Positions 1 through 11,600 of a DNA stretch of 64,000 nt are shown one piece after another. The notes under the pieces were generated by a model. It was not told where the DNA came from and made no database searches. It worked only from the letters and a program-made list of their open reading frames with translations. This stretch comes from Tieghemiomyces parasiticus. Taxonomy: Eukaryota; Kickxellomycota; Dimargaritomycetes; Dimargaritales; Dimargaritaceae. The DNA lies in contig JANBPT010000002.1 in NCBI GenBank assembly GCA_027575765.1, positions 1-64,000 of the forward strand, written 5' to 3'. The position numbers and the translations under genes were made by a program. Each line of letters begins with the position of its first letter. Within the stretch, counting starts at the first letter, position 1.

Positions 1-100
1 GCTTGGCCGAGCCCTGGAGCATGGCCATGACCATGCTGCAGGCGCCCCAGGAATCGCAGGGCAGGACGCAGAGGGTGCACTTGTGGGCGATGGAGGCCAT
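1..100 (-). CDS. 5' end of an unidentified gene, cut by the window edge
   Basis: On the minus strand an ATG at 100 opens a frame that stays open to base 1 (33 codons, beginning MASIAHKCTLCVLPCD). It is preceded by a pyrimidine/ACC-rich leader of about 105 nt and a TATAAAAG box at 243-236, the same promoter-leader-ATG arrangement seen at clearer genes in this window. The visible residues are rich in Cys, Met and Ala and show no domain I recognise. It could be a short first exon, because no stop or donor site is reached before the edge. That this is a gene start is inferred mainly from the promoter context. Confidence 0.45.
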   Translation of the reverse strand, partial: MASIAHKCTLCVLPCDSWGACSMVMAMLQGSAK

Positions 101-235
101 GGCGGTGGCGGTGGCGGTAGTGGTGAGTGGGTGATGGGGTGAAGTCAGAGGGGGTTGGTAGGGATGGTGAGGGTAGAAGGTAAGAGACTGGTAGGTGGCT
201 TCTGTTGTGCCTCTATATGGCGGCGGGGTGGCGGA

Positions 236-243
236 CTTTTATA
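236..243 (-). promoter_or_regulatory. TATA box of the edge gene
   Basis: The minus strand reads TATAAAAG here, about 136 nt upstream of the ATG at 100. The stretch between them is C/T/A-rich leader sequence. A second weaker TATA-like string lies near 213-219. Confidence 0.5.
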
Positions 244-1340
244 GCGGATGAAGTTGGACGTCCAGCTAGGCGGGTGTCACGGATAAACGCACACGATCAG
301 CCTGGTCGACTCTGACAAATGGGGCCAATTGAAGGCTTGACTTTGACTGCTAGCCTTCTCACGTTAGCGGGGGGGGGGGGTTCGAACGAGTTTATCAGCT
401 CACCAATGGCCGGAACAGTTCGTTACATATCGCAGGCTGAAGCGAGTTGAGTTGACTGCCCTAGTCTAATACAGTCCGACTGCCACCGAAACGATACTGA
501 CAAGGCCTTTGATGGACGGCAAGGCCACCTCGCACCGCTGACACCGTTACTCCCTCACAAGGGCTGGGTAAATCGCCCTGCTATTTTTACCATCGACCAG
601 TTCCCTTGCCATATGATTAATGGTTTCTAGCAGACTGGCATTCACCGCACGGTAGAGTCGCTTTGATGTTATTGATTTGAAGGGGGGTGGATTATTGAGA
701 ACCCCACTGGGAATGTGATATATGCAAACCACCGGAGGTTACCCTCGACCGCATGCTACCTCTGTAAGGCTCTACTCGGACATTGTGCACCTAAACTAAC
801 AACCTGTTCATGGGGGTTGTTACCCGAACGGAGCTTATGAATACGATTAACACAGCGATGTGAGTATGTCAGAGGAATACGACAATAGAGCAATCGGTGG
901 CTGTGAAGACGGGTACGGGAGAGGAGAGAGAAGGGAAAGTGATGTGATTAAGGTCAAGCTTCGCTCTCACCTTATTTATCCCACTAAGGAGAGCGGCCTT
1001 TGGCGACGATGCCAAGTAACGACCAACAAAGGAAGCCTTGGAGATTATGACGGGCAATGTCTTTATCGGCTGGTTTCCTCTGGTGACCCCCTTTGGGATG
1101 GGTCCTGTCCTGGTAGGTGAAACGTGCCGGAATGGGCGGTACATGGGTTGGAGAACTAACAGGGGGTCCCACCCTACGATACAGGTGGCTAGTTGCTCGT
1201 TCTACAACCATGCACTCTACTTATGGTGAGTTTACTGCCCTTAAGAGATACCTTACGAAATAGGAAGGGGGGGTGGGAGTTGGGTTGGGATACCGGAGCA
1301 TCAAGTCGAAAAGATTTCGAGCTGGTAGATCCAATCTTTT
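244..1340. other. Gene-free spacer
   Basis: No coding region with recognisable similarity on either strand, only short overlapping frames without codon structure. A run of 12 G lies at 369-380. Confidence 0.5.
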
Positions 1341-2643
1341 TTATAAGTACCCTATAAAGTCCGCGCCAGGGCAAATCTAAATGATGTTAATTTATAGCAA
1401 CCCCCATCACGCTGTACAACTCGGCAAGCTTGCCTACCCAGCTATTATAGCAGGGTATCAAGTCACTTGGTTAGAGCCTAGCAAGATCTAGTTGCCAAGC
1501 GTCCATGGCCGCCTCCCGTGTAGTTTTCTTACCATGTAGCCACCGTTTGACATCCGTGAACAACCAGAAAGCACAGAGGTCTAGACGAATACTGTAGGGA
1601 GGGGCTGTAAGAAGTATGACTCTGGTGCCAGAAATGTAGGCACAGGTAACTGCAGTACAATTCGGTGGCGCATCATTGTGGTAGAGCGGCAGGGAGGGAG
1701 TGGCAGACCAACCATTTGCATGCATTTGCCCAGGTCCGGGGCATAAGCTTCAGCCTGTACTCAACGTAGAGTTCAGTGGAGACCTTGACATCTGGGGGAT
1801 TTGACACTCAGGTGTAATAGGCCACGCTTGGTGAAATATATGGTCAGCATCACCTTGGGTATGGTATGGCCTTAGCGGGTTTCAGTTGGGACAGGGCCAC
1901 CTTTAGGACACCACCTTTGGCGACTAGAGCCAACAGAGGGACCATAAAGGTACACCCAAATCTCCTCACCTGTGACGATGGAGTCCAGCAGGTAGTCACT
2001 GGCTCCCATCAAATTTCTCCAGGAACTTGGTGGCAAAACGTACCCACTGGTGGTGCTGGTCGTTGGTGAGGGTGTGGGGGTGGCAATAGTTGAGGTAGCT
2101 ACATAGTCACAGGTCCCTGCATAGGACATTGCGCATGGTACCAGGGGAAGTGCGGCCGGCATGGGCCAGCTGCTCAGCAGTCAGTCGAGGGTCTTACCTT
2201 AGCCATCTCAGGACCATGGCCCCATAAAGTTCACCAAAGTTATCTGATGGGCGGTCAGAACAAGGTTTGGCTTCAAAAGAGGGGCGATCGGTACACATGC
2301 GAGCCAGCCACCCCTAGACGGTGGAACAGTTAGAGGCAACTAGGTCCCAGCTTGGATGTCAAAACATTGAGAATATCATCTACCTTGCGGCCCTCCAGAT
2401 AATAATTAAAAATGAGAACCCATACATCACGCCTAGTTGGTTGGGGTGGAGTAGGGATGAGGGCTTTAAAACGTAGACATGATGAATAATTAAAAAGCAA
2501 GGTGTGAATCCAGAAATGGTTCAATCCTGGAGTGGTTTATACCAATCTACTGAGCACCGTTGATTCTCGGAGGTTTTATCTGAAACACTGTGATCTAAGA
2601 CCTTCAGCTTAAAAGTCTTCAATGATTTAGGTACACCTATAAA
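1341..2643 (-). mobile_element. Degenerate mariner-family (Tc1/mariner) transposon, copy 1
   Basis: Minus-strand frames spell broken pieces of a mariner transposase. 2524-2330 has the N-terminal helix-turn-helix-like part (RRDVWVLIFNYYLEGRKVDD). 2162-1872 contains TGEEIWVYLYGP, matching the family's TGDE-W motif with the first catalytic Asp changed to Glu. 1725-1471 contains LYHNDAPPNCTA followed by FWLFTDVKRWLHGKK, the second and third catalytic blocks; the second Asp is kept but the third is replaced (CAFWLF where CDFWLF is usual). Frames shift between blocks, so the gene is dead. A diverged copy in the same orientation lies at 28360-29505. Weak terminal inverted similarity (TTTATAAGTACCC near 1340-1352 against TTTATAGGTGTACC read backward from 2643) suggests these ends, about 1.3 kb apart as is usual for mariner. 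Confidence 0.85.
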
Positions 2644-3241
2644 TACTTGGACCTCGGCTCTGGAAGACCATTTGTAGGGAAGGGCTTTACTTTGATTCTC
2701 TCAAATGAGGGATTGTAGACCTGAGGTACTAAGCGCATATTCGGTGGCGGTTTTGTGTACACCTTGGGAATTCCTGCTCCGGGCGCCTTTCTAGATTTGT
2801 TGTAAATCTACCGACTTCATGTGAGGACGGTTCCCCGCGTTACCTTTGTCCGTCGGTGACCCTCCTTACATTTCTTGGGAAAGGGGTAGGTTCGCTGTAG
2901 AGTTTCGACCCTCCACAAACGATTATATTGGTTTTTATCGACATGACTATATTAAAACAAATCCAATGTATATTCGTCGGTGTATTCACTAGTATCTGTA
3001 AAACAAAGTCCATAAAGGGAGTCGCCAAAGCACACCTCGCTGCAGCCCATACCAATAGCCCTCGCTTCCTGACATTAACCCCATTATAATTAGGGGGGAG
3101 GGGGAGGGGAATGTTGAAAGAAAATTGGGCGGCTTGTTTTAAAATTTCTAACTGCCGTGTTTGTTGGCCATCTTTGTACCCATAGTTCTAAGTGTGTGCT
3201 GCTAGCCTATCGAAGCATACAAGGGTTGGGGACGTGGCAAA
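2644..3241. other. Spacer between mariner copy 1 and the 3' end of PRP40
   Basis: No gene signal on either strand. It probably holds the 3' UTR and polyadenylation region of PRP40, but I can point to no specific site. Confidence 0.4.
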
Positions 3242-6179
3242 TCAGCCATCCACCTCACCGTCCTCTAGGTTGGGATTAATGTCAGTGTCTTCCGTACGCG
3301 CCCGCTTGGCCGCAGGCGAGGATGGAATGCCATCTTGCGGAGATGCACGCTTAGATGAATCGGAAGCGGTGGCTCCTGGTGTATCGTCTGGCTTAGTAGA
3401 TTTACGCTGGCAATCGGGGCGGGGTTGATGATAGCAATGACAATTCGCAGCGGTGGTTAGTGGCGGTGGTGAACAAAGAGAGCGTAAGAGAGGGAGGTAG
3501 GGGGATCTTCAAAATTATATACGGGGGTGTGGGCTGGTATGTCACGGTACCAGTTACACTCAATGGCCTGACGGTACTTACCTTTACGTGGTCCTGATAC
3601 CTAGAGTAAACTTCGCGGCGGTCCGTCTCCTCACGCAAGGCTTTAAATTCAGGTTTCATTTGGACCAACGGCACAATCTGGTATCAGTCGCGTTGACAGT
3701 GTGGGCACATAAGAGTATTGACAGGGTTAAGGAGGTTTCCAGCTCGTCTTCGCAATTTCAGTGAAGGGGGGGGGGAGTTACAGCGGCCTACATCGGGGCC
3801 AATGAATAGCTAAGCGCATACCGCTCGCACGCTTACCTCTTCATATGGTATGCTCAGGGCGATCCGGGGCCGGTAATCCCGAAGGAGGTAGTAGAGGTCA
3901 TCCCGCTTCTCTATCAGCCGTCGCTTGGCCTTCTCCTGGCGGTAATCTTCGTCCCGCGCGGCCCGTTTGTGAAGCTGGTTATGGATATTGACAACCATAT
4001 AGAAGGGCGATTAGAGGGGAGCGACAGTTAATATCTTGATAGATCGAGTGGTAGACATAACTGAAAGCTTTCTCAACCACATCGCCAGTGGCAACTTTAC
4101 GAGGCCTGCTAGTAACTCGGTCACACCGTATATTACTCACCTTGCGATAGACCTGATCAATATCTCGCACAGTCGCGCCGGCTGCCACCAAGGACTCGCC
4201 TAGCGCCGCCTTAAAGTCTACCTCGGAGAGGTCAGGAGTCATCTCCACACCCTTCTTCTGTTGCGCGTAGGCGATGAGGGTCAGTCGGCACGTATGGAGG
4301 TTAGCAATGACAATTTCTGAAACCCAGCAAGCCATCGGAGAAAGCGATACCTTATTAGATAGACACATTGGGATCGAGAACTGAAAGGGAGGAGGTTTCT
4401 CAACCCGAAAGTCGATCCAAAGTGTGCCCCGCTACTTACCTCCAGCGCTTGTTCGGCACGTTGCGCCAGGTCCGATATGTGCTCCCGCTGCAGCTCGACC
4501 TTGTCCCAAAACAGTTCAATAGGCGAGGAGCCTGGATGGCCGAGGAGCTCTGTATAGCGCGGCTCGTCCCTGACGGCCGGGTAGAATGCAGTCCACGTAG
4601 CGTCGTAGGCCAGTCCATGTTCGGCCGTGTATTCCTCCAGCAGTGCCTACAATGAACATGGGGTCGGCGTAAGAGAATGGTGGATGTATGGCTAAACGGT
4701 AAGTAATGACCAACTTACCCCATTGGCAGACGTAGACCAGACGACCCGGCTATATAGTACTAACGACGTAGTGTCACTTCCCCCCCATTACTTAAACACG
4801 CATGTACACATATCTAAGTACTCAAACTTACCTGGAATCCCTCGCGGGCCTTACGGGCCTTACGGTACGCCACAGTCTCCTGCTTCGTCCTCCATTCGTC
4901 AAACTCAGCCTGCAGTCGCTCGATGTGGGCCTCGAAAACAACCAACAAATCGTTGGGGTCGACGCCTGCCTCCGACTTGGCCATCTCGCTGTACATCGGC
5001 AGCGCCTCGAGCAACTTGGGGATATCTTTCCACGGGGTATTAATGGTGACTTCCGGACAATCGTTCAAAGCCTGTGCCAATCGTTCGCGCGCCGCTTGGT
5101 GGACCCGTGATTGTTCAGTCTCGTAATCCTCGACCAACTGGTCGGAGTAGGCCTGGTACATCTGTTGTTCCTGGCGGCGGGTTGACATGAAAGAGTCGCG
5201 AGCGGCGGGATCATTCCGCCACATGGCGCGGGCCTCAGAAAAGGACATCGGGAGGTGGGCCACGTCAGGAAACAAGCGAGCGAGAAGTTTCTGGAACTTA
5301 GCGCGCTTGGCGGCACGCTCCTCCTCACGTTTGAGGGGCAGGAACGATTCAAAGGCGGCCTTGCGGCTGCCTACCGAGATGAGGACACGGTAGTGTGGGT
5401 GGTTGATGGTGGCCCGCATGGCTTGTTCCCAGGTCCAATCACTTTTGGCGCCAACGCTACGGAGGAGCATGTGGAAAGCTTCGGTGCGCTGGGCCTCGGT
5501 GGTGAAGGTGTTGAGCGGTACGCGGGCTAGGTCGTCCGGACTTGGCACGTCGACAGAACTGGTGATAGTGAGTGACGGCTTGGTGGCGGGAATATCCGCT
5601 GTGACTGGGGATGTAAGTGGGGCCGGAGTTGTGGCGGTGACCGGGGTGACAGCTTTACTAGCAGGGGCGGGGATTGAGACGGTTGGGGTGGTGGTCGAGG
5701 CTACTCGCTCAGCGGCGGAGATCGCGTCGGATACCTCCTGAGGACGTTCCCAGACGGTCTGTTTGGTGGTTGGGTTGTAGTAATAGCTACGCCCGTTAGC
5801 TGTCTTGTAGCTCTTCCAGGATGTTTTGGCTAGCGCCCGCTCCTCCGGCGTTTGGAGCTCTTCGGGCTTCTCCCAGACAGTCTGGCGGGTGACCGGGTGA
5901 AAGAAGTAGACCTTACCCTCAGGCGTCTTGAATTCCTGCCAGGTGGCCCCCGTAGTCGGAGTGGGCTGTGAGTAGAGAACGGGACGGGCAGTCGCCGCGA
6001 TACGGTAGACGGGATAGGTTAGTAGCGACCATGCTGGGGTGCATTTGCCGAGCATATCCCACCATGTGTAAGGCAACCAAATTGGCGTGGGGGTCAGCGA
6101 CTTGACTTACCTGGCCAGGAGTTCCGTGCTGACTGTAAGGTGCACCCAGGGGCGCCACGCTGGTCTGTGTGGGCTGCAT
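3242..6179 (-). CDS. PRP40: Pre-mRNA-processing factor Prp40 (WW/FF-domain U1 snRNP protein)
   Basis: Bridges the 5' splice site and branch-site complexes in the early spliceosome (family knowledge). I resolve seven exons on the minus strand: 6179-6111, 5965-4832, 4646-4440, 4257-4141, 3974-3837, 3677-3582 and 3406-3242 (stop TGA). The product is 641 aa, close to yeast Prp40 in size. Two WW domains are clear: W32/W54/P57 and W73/W95/P98, the second around YYYNPTTKQTVWERP. FF repeats follow from about residue 180 (for example SDWTWEQAMRATINHPHYR, and PAVRDEPRYTELLGHPGSS in exon 3). The C-terminus is basic, then acidic, ending INPNLEDGEVDG. Every junction is phase 0, with GTAAG/GTGAG donors and CAG or TAG acceptors. 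Intron 1 has TACTAAC, introns 3 and 6 have CTAAC. The ATG at 6179 follows an in-frame stop. It is head to head with the NUFIP1-like gene. Confidence 0.93.
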
Positions 6180-6608
6180 ATTGTGAATGGTCTAGCGTTG
6201 GCAACCTTAGCTGACCAAATGGGCAGTCGATTGGGAACAATGAAAGGTGCAAACCAGGGAATCGGCCAAGCGATTGCAAGTATGGAGGATTTTGGGGAGA
6301 AACGGCAGCGAAGCTGATTAGTTGAACGATAGAAACCTCGTGGGACATATGCAACAAAACCTACCTTACTACGGGATGCATGCGGTTTTGCCAACGAGGT
6401 ACATCCGACATGGGGGGTTTGCCTTATTTGTCTGACCTCTATATTCCGCCTGTATAGTTTCCCTCCTTTTTTTTTCTGCCAAAGAACCAGCCTGACACCC
6501 TGCAACCAAGCCGCTCTTCGGTGCATCCACATTCGGGTCTTGTCACTCGACATTGCCCTCTTTCCGGTTTCTCTTCTCGCCTTGTCTTCCATACAAGTAG
6601 TACACATT
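6180..6608. promoter_or_regulatory. Shared divergent promoter region of PRP40 and the NUFIP1-like gene
   Basis: Only 429 bp separate the two start codons, which point away from each other. No TATA box is obvious. A run of T in a pyrimidine-rich stretch lies near 6460-6480 on the side of the plus-strand gene. A bidirectional promoter is inferred from the layout alone. Confidence 0.5.
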
Positions 6609-7613
6609 ATGGACGGGGTCGAGACAGACAGCGTACGTCGTCTCCGAGCCAACTTCTCACAACCAGGCGCCCTTGAGAAATGGCTTGCGGAACGAAGGAG
6701 TCGATTCCCGACCCAGGCCAATATCGCCAAGCGGGCTGAGGAGCAGACTCATGCGCCGGCCGAAGCCAACGGTGACCGGGATAGCCGACATCACCCGCGC
6801 GGTCGGGGCCGGGGACGTGGACGGGGCCAGGGTCGGGGTCGCGGACGAGGTGGGCGGGGCGGTAATCACAACCAACCCTTGCCATCAGATATAGGGTCAG
6901 GGGAAACCGCCCGGAGCGTTCAACCCAAGGAAAGTCTAGCCGACCTGTGTGCCTACGGCACGAGCAGCGACGACGAAGGCGGCGCCACGGCGGACGGGAC
7001 TAATCGGATAGATGGTCCGTCAGACTCTGAGAATAGCGATGTGGACCCCGAGAAGGATGCCGTGTCAACCAAATTGCTACCCGCGCCGTTTGGGACATCA
7101 GCCGATCAACCGGACGCTACCGGGGACCAGTTGGACCGCACGCGTGGTTCTGGTGAACGAACTAGTGATCAACGGCGACCGAAACGCGGACGGGGTGACC
7201 GTCACTCGTCACGGGTAAGTATATTTTAGTATTCAACCAGAAGCGTAGCGAACATCACTTACGCTCACCAATGATCCCTTCTCCCGCCTTCTTTAGTTAT
7301 GCCCGCCGAGGCTTTGGTCTGTAATTCTTTCTTTACATATTGGCACCTATCTAACTTAATCCAACACTTCACCTGTCGCCCTTCACCCTGGCAACAGACC
7401 GCCCAAGGACCCCGGTACTTGAATGCTGCCAATAGCTCTGGGCACAACCAGCTTCCAACGGCCCTGTACAGCCGTCTGATCGCCCAAGATGTCCGGCGTG
7501 ACCACAAGCGAGTTCTGCAGTGTCTGCGGTTCATTGCCAGTCAGGATTTTTTAGGTATCCGGCCCGAAACAACCCAGCGTGATAGTAAACGGCCCTTGAT
7601 CCGGGAGCTGTGA
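6609..7613 (+). CDS. NUFIP1/Rsa1-like snoRNP assembly factor
   Basis: Two exons, 6609-7214 and 7398-7613 (stop TGA), joined at CGG|GTAAGT ... CTAACTT ... CAACAG|ACC in phase 0, give 273 aa. Residues about 20-45 carry LEKWLAERRSRFPTQANI, the conserved NUFIP1/Rsa1 peptide that binds Snu13/15.5K in box C/D snoRNP assembly (family knowledge). An RG-rich tract follows at about 64-88. The exon 2 C-terminus (LYSRLIAQDVRRDHKRVLQC) resembles the C-terminal helix of animal NUFIP1. I see no C2H2 zinc finger of the animal type. An upstream in-frame codon at 6540 is not an ATG, so 6609 is the better start. Convergent with SF3A2. Confidence 0.82.
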
Positions 7614-7849
7614 ATCCTCGGGGGTTCCCAACCTTGTGTACTTCATGCTGTATACAAGTAAACCGGTGCTAAGCTGTGAGCCATTTGATACATCGGCTGA
7701 CGGTGGCCGGCATACCGATGCTGGGTGCACCAGTTGAAGATTAGTAGTTGCAATAGACACGTACCACCCCTGAAGTTTTATTCGAATAACCGAGTCTTGC
7801 CAATGAAGTGGTTTACACTCAACAATAACCCACTAAAGAAAACGATACC

Positions 7850-8683
7850 CTAATGTCGCACGTAGGTAGGTTCGAGCGACGGAGCTTGGTAAGGGTTAAG
7901 CGGATTAAGCGACTCGGGTGCATCGCGACGTTCATCCAACCGACGCATTTGCCCTTCACGATCTCCACGACCACCGAACCGTTCGTTCTTGAATAAAAAT
8001 TGCAGCGTGTACTTCTTCAGGTCGGGATCCCAATAATGTAAAAACTTGCCGGGGGCCTTATCTACCTCGCGGCTCTGGATCTTGAATGCAATCGTTTCGT
8101 AGGGCTCGGCGGCAAACACGACATACTGGTAATCTCGGTTGGGTGCCTCGACCTGCTGTTCGTACGCCGACATGAACCGGTGGCGTGGAGTCACATCCAC
8201 GCCGACCTCGGGGTACTGGATTTCAAATAGGAAGCCAAACTGGCGGGACGGTGGTGGGTCGTAAATCTTGGTCACCTGGTACCCGGGCCGACCAATCTTG
8301 ATGACCTGGCGGCGCGGAACCACGCCGTTGCCATCCGCGCCGCCCAGGCCCGGTCCGGCCCGCGGCCGCCGAAGGGTATTCCAATCGACTCGCCGATCCC
8401 CGCCATGTTCCTTGGCTTCCATCGCCGCCCGACGTGCTAGATTGGTCTGGTGCTTCTTGCCCTGCGTGTGTGCTAGGTAGCTGCCCTCGTTGGTGTGAAG
8501 GGTTAGACACAACTTGCATTCGTAGGACCCCAGGTGGTTCTTCATAAAGTAGGGATCTTTGGCGATGTCGATCGTTTCTAGGGCAAGCTGCCGAAGTCGC
8601 TCACGTCGGGCTACGTTGGTCTCGGAAGTGCCAGCCACACCGGCGGCGCCCGGCTTGGAACCCGCACGGTTTTGAAAATCCAT
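7850..8683 (-). CDS. SF3A2: Splicing factor 3A subunit 2 (SF3A2 / Prp11), U2 snRNP
   Basis: Intronless frame of 277 aa on the minus strand, ATG at 8683. The N-terminus has MDFQNRAGSKPGA, as in SF3A2. A C2H2 matrin-type zinc finger is complete: C56-x2-C59-x12-H72-x5-H78 around GSYECKLCLTLHTNEGSYL. It is followed by the conserved block with IGRPGYQVTKIYDP and FEIQYPE, and by YETIAFKIQSREVD and FLHYWDPDLKKYTLQFLFK. The protein is part of the U2 SF3a heterotrimer that contacts the branch region. The long proline-rich tail of vertebrate SF3A2 is absent, as in fungal Prp11. It ends 236 bp from the convergent NUFIP1-like gene. Confidence 0.95.
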   Translation of the reverse strand: MDFQNRAGSKPGAAGVAGTSETNVARRERLRQLALETIDIAKDPYFMKNHLGSYECKLCLTLHTNEGSYLAHTQGKKHQTNLARRAAMEAKEHGGDRRVDWNTLRRPRAGPGLGGADGNGVVPRRQVIKIGRPGYQVTKIYDPPPSRQFGFLFEIQYPEVGVDVTPRHRFMSAYEQQVEAPNRDYQYVVFAAEPYETIAFKIQSREVDKAPGKFLHYWDPDLKKYTLQFLFKNERFGGRGDREGQMRRLDERRDAPESLNPLNPYQAPSLEPTYVRH

Positions 8684-11600
8684 GGCAGGTGAGGTGGGAT
8701 GGCGATACGGTCGGTCAGAGAGTGGAGAGGAGATAGGGAGAAGTGTGTACCATTGATTCGATCAACAGGTGGGAGAGTCAGGAAGCTGCAAGCAGGAAGA
8801 GATTAGGGAAGGGGCCGAATTAATGTCGAGCGAGGCCAGGATGTGTTTGCCTCAAGGTCGCATGCCATTGCAATGAGGGGTCGTGGCGTGTGGGTTAGTT
8901 GGCAAGGTAAGCTTTTCCACGTTTTTCCATCTGCTTTAACTTGTTTTGGAAGACCAGCCTGGGCCTCTTTTAGGTATTCAACCTTTTTTTATTTTGGTTA
9001 TGGTGGAGAAACCTATTTAATTCCATGGGCACCAATTTCGTAGTGTCCACATGAGCAACCAAGGAACTACTGTCCAATCTTCGTACCATATAAAATAACA
9101 CTTTGGTCTGATGAGTCAAGGCCTGTCAAGGGGCAAGTACAGCTCTGCCGCGAGCGGTACGTTTGGACCGGGAGACAGTACGTGCCAACCATTCTATCTA
9201 TCCTCTTTAGGCGGATTCGGGATGGAAAAAAAGCGCCTTCAAGCTAAACCTTTCGGCCCAGGCACTTGCGAAGCAACAAGTTAAAGACGCGGATAGCTGC
9301 TCTGCTCGCCACTATTGGGAGCCATCGCATAAGCCATGCCACTATGTCTGGTTCACATGAGAATTGGTCGGCAGTGGTGGCAAAGCAAAGCTCTCGACTA
9401 TTCGACAATAAGGTGTGGATATGCTGCCGTCTTTCAACTCTAGTTCGGGACCTCGCCGGCCCGCGATAGTAAGGCCCGGACCCTCCGCCCTTCGTCTCCA
9501 TTCACCTCGATTAGGCGTCATACGCTAAAAATATAGTACGTCCTGTTGACCTCTTGCATACAGAAACGCTTTGTCATGTCTGTTGGTCCCGACTGGCTGT
9601 GCGGTCTCTCTTTGGTCAACATGCCGGTTCGAGGTCTCTGCCCTGCGTAGTGACTGCGCTTTGTATGGTAACGATGAAATCGGAATGCTACGGGTGTAAC
9701 CCTTTCGGCTCTATTCCCTGCCTTCGTCACCCTCCCATTTCTTCTCTTTATCGCCGGTCGGTCCAGTATTAAGCGGTAGATGAGTATATTTTAATGGCCA
9801 GATCACGCTTGCGTATCGATACTTACTCGCCGCTATGAGGGTAGTTCATATGTGCTGTCTGCTCTAACAGCTACAAAAAATAGATTGAACTACGATGATT
9901 CACGGAGCGATAGGCGGGTACTCGAATATTACAGGGTAGTCCTCAACGCATCGTTCCTTGTTTTACTTTCTACAGAGCCAGAGGTGAAAGAGAGGGCTTA
10001 GGAATTTTGGCGGAATACCATACGCAATACCGGCCATTAAGTTCATCTTGTCAACTGAGCCCCCCCCCCCTGTGCACCGTTAATTAGTTCCAGGCCCTTA
10101 CCTAGCCATCCATCTTTTGGGAATAGGCCTATAAACTGCCCCTCCCATTCGAACAATGTTTCAACCTCAAGTAGCCCCAGAGACAGTGACATAACCCCGC
10201 TGTCCTTCTAATAGCAGAAGAGAAATGGACGAGAAAATGGTCGAAGAGCCCCCCGGTCGAAGAGGCCAATAATGCCGTCCGTTCCCCTGGCTAGCTGGGC
10301 CATTGTGGACGCCACTCATATCAGCGTTCCGTCGTTCAGGGCGCCGGAATTGGAAACTACCATTATTCAGTGTGTGATTATGAAAAATATGGTAGGATAC
10401 TACAGGCCAGCCCTCGAGTATCTACCCACAATCTTCCCGACCAAATCAGGGGGTGGGGAGGGCAGGAATGCCCACTATGAACGTAGGTTAAGATTAGGAA
10501 CCGTGTGATTTGGAGGCGCTTCGAAAGTTCGGTCGAGATAGCCCACTGACTGATTGGTTAGATTCGTACTACCAGGGTTATGAGTGTACGTGTGTGCATT
10601 GTGGGTCGCTCGTCGGAACGCCAGGGTGAGACGAAAGGTATAACGATATCCGAAACTATAATGATCTAGAATCTGGTGCCTCCATTCCCACATAAGCTGA
10701 AGGTGGTATAGCTGCGGGTGGCTAATACGATAACCAAATAGGTACATTGGCTCCGGGTGAATAGCCAGAATTTGCACCCGAATTTAGGCCTCTAGTTATG
10801 CGCGGAGATGGCAGCTTTCCTGTAATGGATTCTGTGAAGATGATGTCGGCTTAAACCTCCGCGCTTATGACGCTGAGCTAGAACGACCGGGGCCGAGTTC
10901 ACTACGTCCAAAGGGTGGTTTTTGGTGAATACCCCCTCATTCCTCCCGCCCCACGCCCTGTCTCAATCTGTACTGGTAATCGTGGCAAACGTTTAATGGC
11001 CCAGGTGCAGATACACGAGGTCTATAGATTTGATTCAGTGTTAGAAGGTCAAAGTGAAGAAACTGTACATGGTCTGGGGAAACCTCACCCTCTAATATGC
11101 CAGCTTAGCAACTGACGTGTATGCGGAAGCGAGGCGGATCTGGCAGCTAGCTGAAACCAACTCTTCGACCGGGCTGTAGCCTCCGGAGGAAGGTAAGTGT
11201 CAACGAGATTGCGGGCCCACATAATCTACCTCACCCCTGTCACGGTTTGACTATGGGACCAGGGCCTGGGTGAACTATAGTCGGCTGACGCGCCTGGTCG
11301 CGGAATATAATTCGCCTTTACTTGTGTAACGTCCGTCGGCCCGACCACCAGGCCCTTTTGTCCTCTAGCATGGGCTTGAGTCACACTCCACTCAAACTAC
11401 TAGCCCCCCCCCTCCACCGCCACCATGGGCGAGCGGCGGCTGAATTATAGTTCAAGACGTCCACCGCACGATGAAGGTCGCATGGAATCCAACCCCACGC
11501 GCGGTATAGCAAACCTTGCACACTAGCCGTCTCTCCATGTAGTTTTCCATCGATAGACGGGCCTGCCCTCCCCTTCCTGCGGTCTTCACTGTGCTAGACG

